NCBI GenBank assembly: GCA_030686995.1
Contig: CM060704.1
Coordinates: forward strand, 116,042,042-116,106,041
Direction: 5' to 3'
DNA: 64,000 nt
Source of the DNA: Artemisia argyi
Taxonomy: Eukaryota; Streptophyta; Magnoliopsida; Asterales; Asteraceae
Shown: positions 1 to 10,129 of the stretch, one piece after another
How positions within the stretch are numbered: the first letter of the stretch is position 1
Layout: the number at the start of each line of letters is the position of its first letter
Notes under the pieces: model-generated
The model's input: only the letters and a program-made list of their open reading frames with translations
Told to the model about the DNA's origin: nothing
Databases searched by the model: none
Made by a program: the position numbers and the translations under genes

Positions 1-1489
1 TGACCACAACAATTTGCAGCAGCTACATATTCAGCTTCAGTTGTTGAAGTAGCCACCATTGTCTGCTTCTTACACTGCCATGAGATAAGTCTGCACCCAA
101 GGAATTGACATCCTCCAATTGTTGACTTTCTGTCCAAGCTAGCACCAGCATAATCACTATCTGAGTATGCTACCAAGTCAAAAGATGACTCCTTAGAATA
201 CCACATACCCAACCTAGGTTGACCCTTGAGATATCTAAAAATTCTCTTGACTGCTGTTAAATGAGAAACCTTAAGAGTTACTTGATATCTTGCACAAGCA
301 CAAACAGAGAACATGATATCAGGTCTTGATGATGTGAGATACATCAAAGAACCTATCATAGATCTGTATGTGTGTACATCCACATTAGTTCCTTCTACAT
401 CTTTAAGAAGTGGCTTCTCAGGGTCCATTGGTGTGCTTGCTGTTTTGGAATCAGCAAATTGAAACTTTCTAAGAATCTCTGCAACATATTTGTCTTGACT
501 AATAAAGATTCCTTCTCTTGATTGTTTAACCTGCAGACCCAAAAAGAATGTAAGTTCCCCCATGGAACTCATCTGAAACTTATTGTGCATAAGTTTCTCA
601 AACTCCAAACACATTTCCTTCCTTGTAGATCCAAAGATGATATCATCCACATACACTTGAACTAGCAAAAGATCCTTCTTATGCTTCTTGGTGAAAAGTG
701 TCTGATCTGTCTTGCCTCTTTGAAATCCATTTGAAATTAAGTAGGAAGCCAGTGTTTCATACCAAGCTCTTGGTGCCTGATGTAGGCCATATAGAGCTTT
801 AACAACCTTGTACACTTTGTCTGGATGGTCAGGATCAACAAAACCAGGAGGTTGTGAGACATACACCTCCTCTTCAATAGTACCATATAAGAAAGCACTC
901 TTGACATCCATTTGATAAACTGTGAATCCCATAAATGAAGCATAAGCCAAAAAGAGTCTAATGGCTTCAATTCTTGCTACTGGAGCAAAAACTTCTTCAT
1001 AGTCTATCCCTTCTTCTTGTGTGTACCCTTGAGCTACTAATCTAGCTTTATTTCTTATCACTATGCCCCTTTCATCCCTTTTATTCCTAAAAACCCATCT
1101 AGTGCCAATTACTCTTACACCACTTGGTAAATCAACTAGCACACATACCTTTTGAATCTTAAACTGAAGAAGCTCCTCTTGCATAGCCTCCAACCAGCTT
1201 GAATTCTCTAGGGCTTTATGAATATTCTTTGGTTCATCTTGTGAGAGAAAACATACAAATAAGCAAGAGTTTGAAAACTCATGCTGTTTTGAAGCATAAA
1301 GGGCATCAAGAAGCCCTTGTTGATCTGAAGACATCAATTGTTGTCTTGTCTTCACTCCTGATTGTACATCTCCAATCACATTGTCCAGGGAGTGGACTTT
1401 GTAAATCCTTGAGAGTGGAGTAGAGAGAACTTGATAATCAGGTGGAAGGTTGTTGAGGACGACAACAATGTTCAAGAACCAAGAACTTC
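1..1489 (-). pseudogene. copia reverse transcriptase and RNase H segment
   Basis: Read on the minus strand, this stretch gives the copia RT core with [11 protein letters not shown], the [11 protein letters not shown] block and the catalytic YVDD at about 640-665, then RNase H with YSDSDYAG and [10 protein letters not shown] next to the window edge. No stop was met in this frame down to position 1. The segment is the C-terminal half of the pol protein that starts at 9512. It is cut from its N-terminal half by the gypsy insertion, and the 3' LTR must lie to the left of the window. The exact junction with the gypsy insert is uncertain by some tens of bases. Confidence 0.85.
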
Positions 1490-2008
1490 TACCTTAAAAA
1501 TAAACTAAAGCCTAAACTCTTTTGTGTTGTATTTCTTTTGTGTCTAATTCTACGTTCTATCGTATAAGTTTCATGTACTATTAACGAATTCCGATCTAAT
1601 GAATATTCTATCTTTTATCACCACAAGCTCCTAGCGATTTCATTAAGATTCCTTTGGAACTACACCACCTATCATCTACAGACCAATGGTCAGAATTAGA
1701 GAACGATTCAAACATAGGGAGATATGCTCAGAGCATAAGTGATTGACTTTAGAAATAGTTGGACTAACCAGTTACCATAAATCAAATTCAGTTGCAACCA
1801 TAGTTGTCACGTGAGCTTAGAGACTACACTACTTGACGCACTCTATGGTCGAAGTGCCAACATCCATTGACGGATCGAAATTTGGAAAAAGCCTAACTCA
1901 CTAGTCCAGTAAGCATTAATGAAATAACCAGGAATTTCCTACAAATCAAGGATCAGTTACAAGTTTGATAAGTTGTAAACCCTTAGAATTTCAGGTTAAT
2001 GGCAAGAT

Positions 2009-2210
2009 ATTGTTGAAAGTTTTCCCTAGGAAAGGAATGATACCATTAAGAATAAATTTGGGAAGATAAACCCGAGATACATTGGACCATTCAATATTTC
2101 AGACAGTATGGGCCTAGTGGCCTACCGACTTGAACTCCCATTAGAGCTCAGTAGCTTACACGCTAAATATCACCATCTTTTCACCAATAACATTCTAGAG
2201 ACTTACACAA
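2009..2210 (+). pseudogene. Ty3/gypsy polyprotein C-terminal remnant
   Basis: The translation includes RYIGPFNISDSMGLVAYRLE followed by an LPLELSSLHAKYHHLF-like stretch and a stop just before 2215. This matches the tail of plant gypsy integrases (consensus style: GPF.I...G.VAYRLELP.EL...H..FHVS). It is followed after about 40 bases by the LTR start at 2253. Upstream sequence to about 1490 shows no clean frame. It is too short and too damaged to be functional. Confidence 0.7.
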
Positions 2211-2252
2211 ACTGAACTTCGGGATGAAGTTCCTGTTAGAAGGGAAGACTGT

Positions 2253-5200
2253 CACAACTCGTAATTTCCGGTCATTTTCAAAATCTCAACAATTTACTAT
2301 TCACAAGTTACTATTCATCAATTACTATTCATCAATCACTATTCATCGTTTTTGAGGTCAATTTGACATTCCGAGAAACATCCAGAAATTTTACTATTCA
2401 CTTGACACTATTCATTTCCGGAAGAAAACCACTATTCACGTGCATTACTCATGTCATCGTAAATTTAGTTTACGAGTATTTAGATTCGCGTAACCGTATT
2501 GGTTCAGGAGCGAATTCATGCATTATCATTGGGACATCTCATACGGACTAGAAATAGTCTGCATATCATCATTATGACACTTGTATACTATTCCACTCGT
2601 AGGAAATTTAAATTAATACTTTTGGTATAATTAACGAATTACGTATGTTTATTTTAAATAAACACTAATACGCGACCTATAGATGAGAATAACATATCCG
2701 ACACTCCCTACATTAATCTCGATATATTTTTATACTTATTACAATGTCATAAGTATTATGAAATTCAATTACCCGGTATTTTGAGAATTTAATTAATTAA
2801 TATCGTACGTCTAATTTAATTACGACGGTTTTCATAGAAACTAAACAATAATCACCCAAACTCTCCGTACTTGCACCCGACATATTTTGGCAATTTTTAC
2901 GACTTTATTATGTCCCGAATAACCTCAATAAAATTTATTTCTAGCAAACCCGGTACCCGATTACACCTAAAACTAACCAAATACTACACAATATTTCCAC
3001 TAACCTCCTAAATAAATCTCCAACATACCTCCTCTTTTTCCTCCTTTCATAACCGCCCCCCCTCCTAGCCTTCTAACATGTGCTAATCACCAACTCACAT
3101 TAATAACTTACCAAACTATTGTCTCCTAACTAGATATTATCCCATTTTCACTTCATTCTCACCATATTTCTCTAAGTGCTAGTAAGCTTTTCTTTCTCTT
3201 TTCTCTCTTGGTGTGCTCGACCTAAACAAGAAGAAGAAGCAAAACCAACAATTTTTCCAAGATCAAGATATAAACTTGTTCACTTAGTCATCCTTGTTGG
3301 AGTTTTGAAATAGAAACTCAAGGATTAGTAGGTTTTTCATCATCTAAACTTCCTAAATCTTCAAGTATGTTATCAAGACCTATTTTTATAAATTATTCAA
3401 GTTGTTTCATTGATCATTCAAGTTTATTCAAGATATATATGCATATGTTGATTTATACCACTCTATATATACTTTTTATAACTTACAAGCCTTAGATACA
3501 TTATATAGGTGAATCCTTGGTAGATTGTTGTGGTGGATGATATTTAGGAACCCATGACACCCTAAGAAGGTGTATGGTAGGATTAGACTAGATTTGTGGT
3601 GATTGAAAGTGGTTTGGTTGGTTTTTGAACAAGTTAGTAACTAGGAAAACCAAGTTTTGACACTTATAGAAAGTTGCTGTCCATTTTTGCAAAACGTGGA
3701 AAGATCAGGGAATTCTGGGTAATTTTGGACCTAAGATTCAGAAAATACTTTCCGATACGGAACTATGGCCGAAAACGGGGATAAAAACGAGTTAATAACG
3801 AAGGAGATACGCTAAAAACGAGTTTAACGACGAAAACTATATTTTCTGGAAATGCTTGCTGATGAACAGTACTCACGGGCAAATTCGAGGCGTAAAACTA
3901 AATCTAACCATCCCAACTTATCAAAAATATGTTAGTATTTTGTCCCACGATTCCGGGGATATAAAGAACGAGGAAAATGAACTTAAAACGACCAAGTTAT
4001 ACGCGTTTTAACATCGTCGAAACTATATATATATATATATAGTCACTACTAGAAAATAATAACTTACGCACTAAATGGTATATTTTCTAGAAATATTACT
4101 AAGGACTATATTCTTAACAAATGAAATACGTATGACCCAAAGGAATATTTATACGACTTAACGACGTTATTTTAAGGTTTTCGATACGAGGAATAGAACG
4201 CTAACATTTTTATACGATATATTACGACAAGTTTTTATAACTCCATTTGGACTTATTTTTCCTAAGTATGGAAACTATTTTACTATGACAATAACTAGTG
4301 TTTCCAAGTTACGAGTGGTATAGGCATCATGTGCACGTGCATTCATTTCATTATGTCATGATCTAAGGTAGATCGTTATTACTCATATTAGGTTGCGGTT
4401 AGAGATCGTGCCTCATTTCAGTGTATCCATTCTTGTCATCGTAGCTATCGCTCCAGGTGAGTCATAGCCCCTACTATTTTGATTGTTTTGCAAACTCTTT
4501 GGGGGAGAATACATGCTCGTTTTACTTAAAACGCATTACTTGTTTTACCTGGTTGATTTCTCAAATATTCTCAGCTTTATCTAAATATACATTTGATCAC
4601 CTGCACTTCATTTGTATGCTTGACTACCGGTATTTCTTTGGTATATTTAACCACCTGCATTCATTGGTATGTTTGATTTTCTTGTATTTCATGGGATTGA
4701 TTATCCTTGTTTACATGACCACATTGTCATAATTTTGTTTATCTGGCGACATTGTCAGTATTGTTCATCTGGCGACATTGTCAGTATTATTTTATCTGGC
4801 GACATTGTCAGTATTGTTTAGATAACCTCATTGACTGAATCATTTTATTTATATAGCCGTTTTGCTATATTTATCTGGGAATTTGGATACCATTATTACT
4901 TATGTTCACGTAGACTTTAACACATTTGGCAGTGGGTTGTAAACACACAGGTTACAAGTCTCTTATGGCGGGACTTGTAACTGAGTGGATTTACGATGCC
5001 TTTGCTGGGCAATCTTTTCTCTATAGGCATTATTTGTTAAACAAACTCTATGAACTCACCAACCTCGTGTTGACACTTTAGCATGTATTTTCAGGTATTA
5101 AGCAATGGCACGCTACAGGAGGTTTTGGCAGGGCATGGCATGGTCATAGAAGACTCTGATTATTCATTTGGGGACCGTTTTAAACTATTTTAAGGGCTTA

Positions 5201-5363
5201 CTTCCGCACTACTTTTAACGATATAAATTCAATATTTTTGGTTAAACGATTTTATTCTAAATAATTAAAGTGAAAACCATTTTTGTACTTGTGTTGTGTT
5301 ACCGATTGAGTTACACCCCAGCTACACGTATGCTACCGCTGGACCCGATTTTGGGGGTGTGAC
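2253..5363 (+). repeat. long gypsy LTR (about 3.1 kb)
   Basis: The block starts TGTCACAACTCG and ends GGGGGTGTGACA, so it has TG..CA ends with matching short inverted termini (TGTCACA/TGTGACA). It directly follows the gypsy polyprotein tail. Inside are short tandem repeats: ACTATTCATCAATT-type units at 2309-2350 and three 27-bp units around ATCTGGCGACATTGTCAGTA at 4741-4820. No partner LTR is present in the window, so the ends are inferred from termini and neighbours only. Confidence 0.65.
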
Positions 5364-5896
5364 AAGAAGATTCACCATTAATTGAAGTTGAATCCACACT
5401 TGTATTTGTCCATATTGGCATCATCACATAATCTTGATCTGTCTCCTTCTCTAATCCTTCTCCGTTTGTTGCATCAACAGATTGTGAACCTGAAAATTCA
5501 TTAGTTTCTGTAACAAAAGGTACATAATTCATTGATTTGGAGAGAGTTTTAAGATCAAATAGCCATTTGGGACCTTGACCTTCTACATTGGTTTTATTTT
5601 CCAAAAACTTCACATGTAGATTTTCCTCTACTCTTCTAGTTCTCATGTTGTATACTTTGAATGCTTTGCTATTGATAGAATATCCAACTAAGAATCCTTC
5701 ATCTGCTTTTCCATCAAACTTTCTAAGATGGTCTAAGGTATTAAGAATTCTCACATGACATTCAAAAGGTCTAAGAAATCCTATTTCAGGAGTTCTACCT
5801 CTAAAAAATTCATATGATGTCTTATTGTGGGGTTTTACTACTAAAACTCTATTTTGAACATTGCAAGCAGTGTTGACTGCTTCTGCCCAAAAAAGT
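5364..5896 (-). pseudogene. copia pol, integrase C-terminal to linker segment
   Basis: The minus-strand frame continues the integrase after a +1 frameshift in a T-run (plus-strand A-run near 5890-5896). It carries the region beginning RILNTLDHLRKFDGKADEGF and the VGYS block typical of the domain between copia integrase and RT. The last residues of the open frame (…GSSGSIRVAGV) are not copia: they are read-through into the gypsy LTR end at 5363. The missing continuation is at 1-1489. Confidence 0.8.
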
Positions 5897-7051
5897 TATA
5901 GGCAACTTAGAGTCAGCTAACATAGTTCTAGCAGCTTCTATTAGTGTTCTGTTTTTCCTTTCAGCAACTCCATTATGTTGTGGAGTTCTTGCAACACTAA
6001 ATTCTCTTTTAATACCTTTTTCTTTGCAGAAATCATCCATAACTCTATTCTTAAATTTTGTCCCATTATCACATCTAATGACTTTTACTCTTTTGCTTAC
6101 TAGGTTTTCTATCTCTGTAATGAAGGTCTTAAGGATGCTAGAAGTCTCATCCTTAGTTCCTAAAAAGAATACCCATGTAAATCTACTAAAGTCATCAGTA
6201 ATAACTAGACAATATCTCTTATGCAACAAACTTCTAACATTTGTAGGACCAAATAAGTCCATATGCAGCATAAACAATGATTGATTGATAGAGTTAAAAA
6301 TTTTGGGCTTACAAGTGGCTTTATGTTGTTTGCCTTTAAGACAAGCAATCCATGTTTGATCATTTTCAAATCGTTTTTTAGGTAAACCTCTTACCAAACC
6401 ATCTTTGACAATCTTATTTATGGTTTTAAAGTTAATACGACCAAGCCTCCTATGCCATTTCATAGATTCATCCAATGTGGCCTTAGCAATAAGACAAGTA
6501 AGAGAATCTTTTGGAACAATTTTCTTCATATCAATACTGTACATGTTGCCTTTTCTTGGAATTCTAAGAAGTGCTTGACTTTCATCAGGCATCTTAAAAT
6601 CAGAAGAAAATACAAGACATTCAGTGTCAGTAAAGATAACTTTGTTCTTTTTGTCACACATTTGTGAGACACTAAAAAGATTATACTTAAGCTCTTGCAC
6701 ATAGTACACATCTTCAAAATCTAATTTACCGGTTTTAATAGTACCTTTACCAGTAATTTTTCCTCCAATTCCTCCTCCAAAGGTAACATAGCCTCCATCT
6801 ACTGATTGAAAATTTGAGAGATAAGACTTGTTGCCTGTCATGTGCCTTGAACATCCACTATCTGAGAATCCTTGATCTTCAGTATCTGCTGATGAATGTC
6901 CCTGCACATAAATAAAGGAATTAGTTTTGTTTTGGGATCCAAACCATTTCTGACTTGGATCCGCCTCTTGCATCAATGAAATGTAATCTTTTGAGAATAG
7001 TTGATGCAACATTGGATTTAAGAATCCAACATGCTGAGGCCTTAACAGCAT
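5849..7051 (-). pseudogene. copia protease and integrase, zinc-binding residues lost
   Basis: The 400-codon frame holds the aspartic protease site DSGCSRHMTG (about residues 65-74), the GAG-pre-integrase region, then the integrase core with HMDLFGPT, VIRCDNGTKF and NGVAERKNRTLIEAAR, giving the expected D, D and E. The N-terminal HHCC zinc motif is damaged: WHRRLGRINF has R where the second H belongs, and QTWIACLKGK has W where the first C belongs. The frame is offset from the gag frame upstream (break near 6950) and from the next segment (break near 5896). The element's integrase is thus very probably dead. Confidence 0.88.
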
Positions 7052-8669
7052 TTGCCCTGTTTCCCTTAGCAGTGATATGAACTGTTTGGCTATCAGCAGA
7101 AACTGATGGCTTTGCAGTTTTATCCTTTGGTTTCCAAACTTGTTTTTGGACTACTGCCTTTGTTAGAATGGGTCTTTTAACAACATTTAATGCATGTTTG
7201 AAAGTTGTTTTAGCACTTTTAACTGTTGTTTTTGGGTTAACAGTCAGATATGGTCTATCAGCAGAAACCATTTTCCTATCAGCAGGAACTGAAACTATTT
7301 TGGGTTTTGTTCTAGTAAAGTTAGAGTGACTTTTAGGTGTTTGTCTTTTTAGATTCACCCTATTGTTTGTATACCCATATACCCATTGATTACAAAAAGC
7401 TGCAAGATGGTCAAAACTACCACATGTGTAACAAGCTTTGTTATCTCTTTGTTGGAGAGACTTGAGACTATACCAATTCCTTTGGTTACCTCTAGGCTTG
7501 TTTATGGTTCTATATTGTTCACAATATCTTACTGGTTGCCTAACATGTTTAACTTTGTTTTTAGGCTTTTCAGTATTATGTTTGACTATCTTAGGAACAC
7601 TTGTTCCTGCTTTCTTAATCACTTCAGGTTTAGACATAACCTGTTTAATCTTTTTATTATCATCAGATGTTAAGTCCTCAATGGTTGGACCATCTGACTT
7701 TCTACAAGAACATACCTTGTCCTTAGGAAGTGAAGTTTTACTTAAACTTTCACTTTCTTTCAAAGGTTCATTATCAACTACATTAGTCTTTGGTTGAACT
7801 CCATATTTGAATTCAGGTAATCCTGTGTGTTCTAGGTCAATTCCTGGGGGTGAAGGAATACCTCTATATGGTGGAGGAACAGATTTGTATCCAACACCAG
7901 ACTTAGCTTTATTTATAACTTGACATTCAATTAAGTTAGTCACACCCTTAGATGCATAATCTAGTGTTTCTACACTCATTTGAATATTCTTTTTAGCCTT
8001 ACTAAGCCTATCTACTTCAGCTTTCAAGTTACTAATGTCATTATCTTTAAACATTATTTCTCTTTCAAGGAGAATTTTGACATCAGTAAAGCTAGATTCA
8101 TTTGTTCTAAAATGTATGACTTGTTCCTCTAGAGTAGCTATACCTCTTTTATGATTAGTTAAGCTATGAGCTGTATCAATTAATTCTTTCCTTTGATTCT
8201 CATAACGTTTGGTTAAGGTTTCTAAACTTTTAAGAGCAGAACAATTATTTGAACAAACTTTATCAGATTGTACCTCTGTAGAGAAAGCCATAAGAGCTGT
8301 CTGAGGAGAAGCTTCTTCTTCTTCATCAGCTGTAAAGCTCCAATCAAATCCTAATCCATCAATGGCTACCATAGCTTTTGGATTGGTTGATTCCCCTGTC
8401 TTGGACTTGCTTCCAAAACCTCTATTCTTGCTATCTTGCTGTCTTTGCCTCCTACATTCTCTTGAGAAGTGCCCCAGCATATGACAGTTATAGCATTCTA
8501 TCTTTGACTTGTCAAAACCAGCAGTATCATTGCTGCTGATGGTGAGTTTCTTCCCCGTCCTCTGATAGAATTTCTTAGCACTCATGCTAAGAAGAGAAAT
8601 TTGCCATTTTAGGTCCATCTCTTCTAAATCATCATCATTGATTTCTAGAAGATCTTCATGAGTGAGCAT
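6921..8669 (-). pseudogene. copia gag C-terminal part with two CCHC knuckles
   Basis: The frame begins HEDLLEINDDDLEEMDLKWQ after a break from the N-terminal gag frame. It carries a CX2CX4HX4C nucleocapsid knuckle (CYNCHMLGHFSREC, about residues 59-72), a coiled-coil-like middle, and a second CX2CX4HX4C knuckle (CYTCGSFDHLAAFC, about residue 415). A basic, low-complexity tail follows. It overlaps the protease-integrase frame by 131 bases because of a frameshift near 6950. In an intact copia element gag and pol are one frame. Confidence 0.85.
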
Positions 8670-8681
8670 GGACCCATTATT

Positions 8682-9512
8682 CTAACTTGTGAAAAAGGCA
8701 CAACAAGCCTTTTCATTCAATATACCAAAGGTACTGCTTGATGAACTAGCAGCACCAGCTTCACTATCAACCTTTTCATCTTCAACTGGGTTTGAGATAC
8801 TAGGAGATGACATAAAAGCCATGTTCCCAGTATATGAACTAGAGACACCAGTTTTCTTTACTTCTTGTTCCACAATTTTAAAGTTGCTATACAAATCCAT
8901 AAGATCCATAGTGTCTATGTCTGGTTTATTCTTCCAAACAACAACATGCATAGCCCACTCTTCTGGTAAGCTTCTCAGAAATTTTGAGTTTAAATCTTCT
9001 TGAGGTATATCAACCCCAAGAACAGCAAGTTGGCTCACAATTTTCTGTAGCCTTGTAAACATGTGGTCAAGAGATTCATTAATGGTTGATGAGAAATTTT
9101 CAAACTGCTGCTTGAGAAGGGTTTTCTGGGTCTTCTTTGTGGCTTCATTCCCTCCATACCTTGCAACAATTGCCTCAAATAATGACTTGGCATCTTTGAA
9201 TTTGCTGAAGTTTATAAGTTGATCATTTGGAATGGTCATCATCAGCATACTTCTGGCCTTGAGGTCATTCTTCTTCTTTATTCTTTCATCAACAGTTGTA
9301 GGAATAGTTTGAACAACTGTAATTTCCCTACCTTCAACTGTTGATGAAGTGGTTGTGGGTTTGAAAGAGTTTCCATCTTCAATGATTTCCCAGAGAGTGT
9401 AATCCTGCACCTGGAAAAACTGTTCTATTCTTAACCTCCACAATAAAAACTCATTCTGTTTGGGAACTGGCAACTTTGCAACAACATTTGTTTGAACAGA
9501 TTCTTTGTCCAT
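8682..9512 (-). pseudogene. copia gag N-terminal part (UBN2-like)
   Basis: The 276-codon frame starts at ATG 9512, 34 bases past the primer-binding site, as expected for copia gag. It has the gag core typical of UBN2/retrotran_gag families: LLWRLRIEQFFQVQDYTLWE, then AKSLFEAIVARYGGNEATKK, LKQQFENF and the DIPQEDLNSKFLRSLPEEW helix block. It ends at a stop (8682) about 13 bases before the downstream gag frame begins, so an indel or nonsense change has split gag. Confidence 0.88.
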
Positions 9513-9545
9513 TTCTTCTTCTAAATCAAAGATATCAACCTAGAT

Positions 9546-9557
9546 GCTCTGATACCA
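9546..9557 (-). other. copia primer-binding site (initiator Met tRNA type)
   Basis: On the minus strand the site reads TGGTATCAGAGC, the standard plant copia primer-binding site complementary to the 3' end of initiator tRNA-Met. It lies 4 bases inside the LTR end at 9562 and fixes both the orientation and the LTR boundary. Confidence 0.93.
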
Positions 9558-9561
9558 CAGC

Positions 9562-10129
9562 TGTGTAGATAAGTACGACTTATTCTACTGATTCATATAC
9601 AAGATAATATCTTTGTTGTAGTCATCAAATTGAACACTCCAAGTGAGTTGTAATCCTAGATACATGTTGTATCTTAATGACTGACATGATAAGTCATCAT
9701 CTAGCTAGAATAAAGATTAGTCATAAGCTAGTAATAAAGATGAGTCATATAGATTGTAAAAGATCTTTTCCTTGGACTATAAAAGGAAGATCTTAGATAT
9801 GACTTAAATGTGTGTGTGGTAGAAAATAGATGTGAGTAGAGATATACAAAAGAAAAACAATAGAACAAAACACAAGATTCAAGGTCTTTGTAACCCTAGT
9901 GATAGTGAAGATCACTCGTATTATTTTGAATAATATTGAATCGTTTGGTGAAATACTTTCATTGTTCTTTGTTAAATAAACACAAGCACAACAGTTCCAT
10001 TTCCAATAAACATTCTAAGTGTGGTTAAAGTAGATTCCGCATACTTAATCATATTCACTCAAAGTATCATATTTACACATTAAAAGGTCCAACACCTATA
10101 GTGTGTGATCAAATCAAGTGATCCTCTCA
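9562..10129 (-). repeat. copia 5' LTR (568 bp)
   Basis: On the minus strand it starts TGAGAGGATCACTTG and ends CTTATCTACACA, next to the PBS. It is homologous to the solo LTR at 39726-40209 (shared blocks TGATACTTTGAGT, AGTATGCGGAATCTAC, ACGAGTGATCTT, CACTAGGGTTACAA). The sequence beyond 10129 (AACTCCAAGG...) is the interrupted host LTR, whose uninterrupted copy is at about 16939; AACTC is therefore the expected target duplication. The second copy is outside the window. Confidence 0.85.

Larger units (their letters stand above)
1490..5363 (+). mobile_element. Ty3/gypsy 3' fragment with its 3' LTR, nested in copia pol
   Basis: This plus-strand block interrupts the copia pol frame. It starts with decayed gypsy polyprotein, of which only the C-terminal part is recognisable (about 2009-2210), and ends with a long LTR (2253-5363). 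No 5' LTR is seen, so the element is truncated at its 5' side. The copia frame resumes directly after the LTR terminus at 5364. No convincing 5-bp target duplication could be identified at the left edge. Confidence 0.7.
1..10129 (-). mobile_element. Ty1/copia LTR retrotransposon, 5' LTR to RNase H, interrupted and defective
   Basis: A copia element runs on the minus strand from its 5' LTR (9562-10129) through PBS (9546-9557), gag, protease, integrase, reverse transcriptase and RNase H, and leaves the window at position 1. The domain order protease-integrase-RT-RNase H defines Ty1/copia. It sits inside the 5' LTR of a larger element: the flank after 10129 is the copy of sequence found intact at about 16938. 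A Ty3/gypsy fragment (about 1490-5363) splits its pol gene. Frame breaks near 8680, 6950 and 5896 and lost integrase zinc ligands show it cannot move by itself. Confidence 0.9.

Noticed and set aside
5311..5363. C-terminal tail CHTPKIGSSGSIRVAGV of a copia frame
   Set aside because: It is read-through into the end of the gypsy LTR, not copia sequence.
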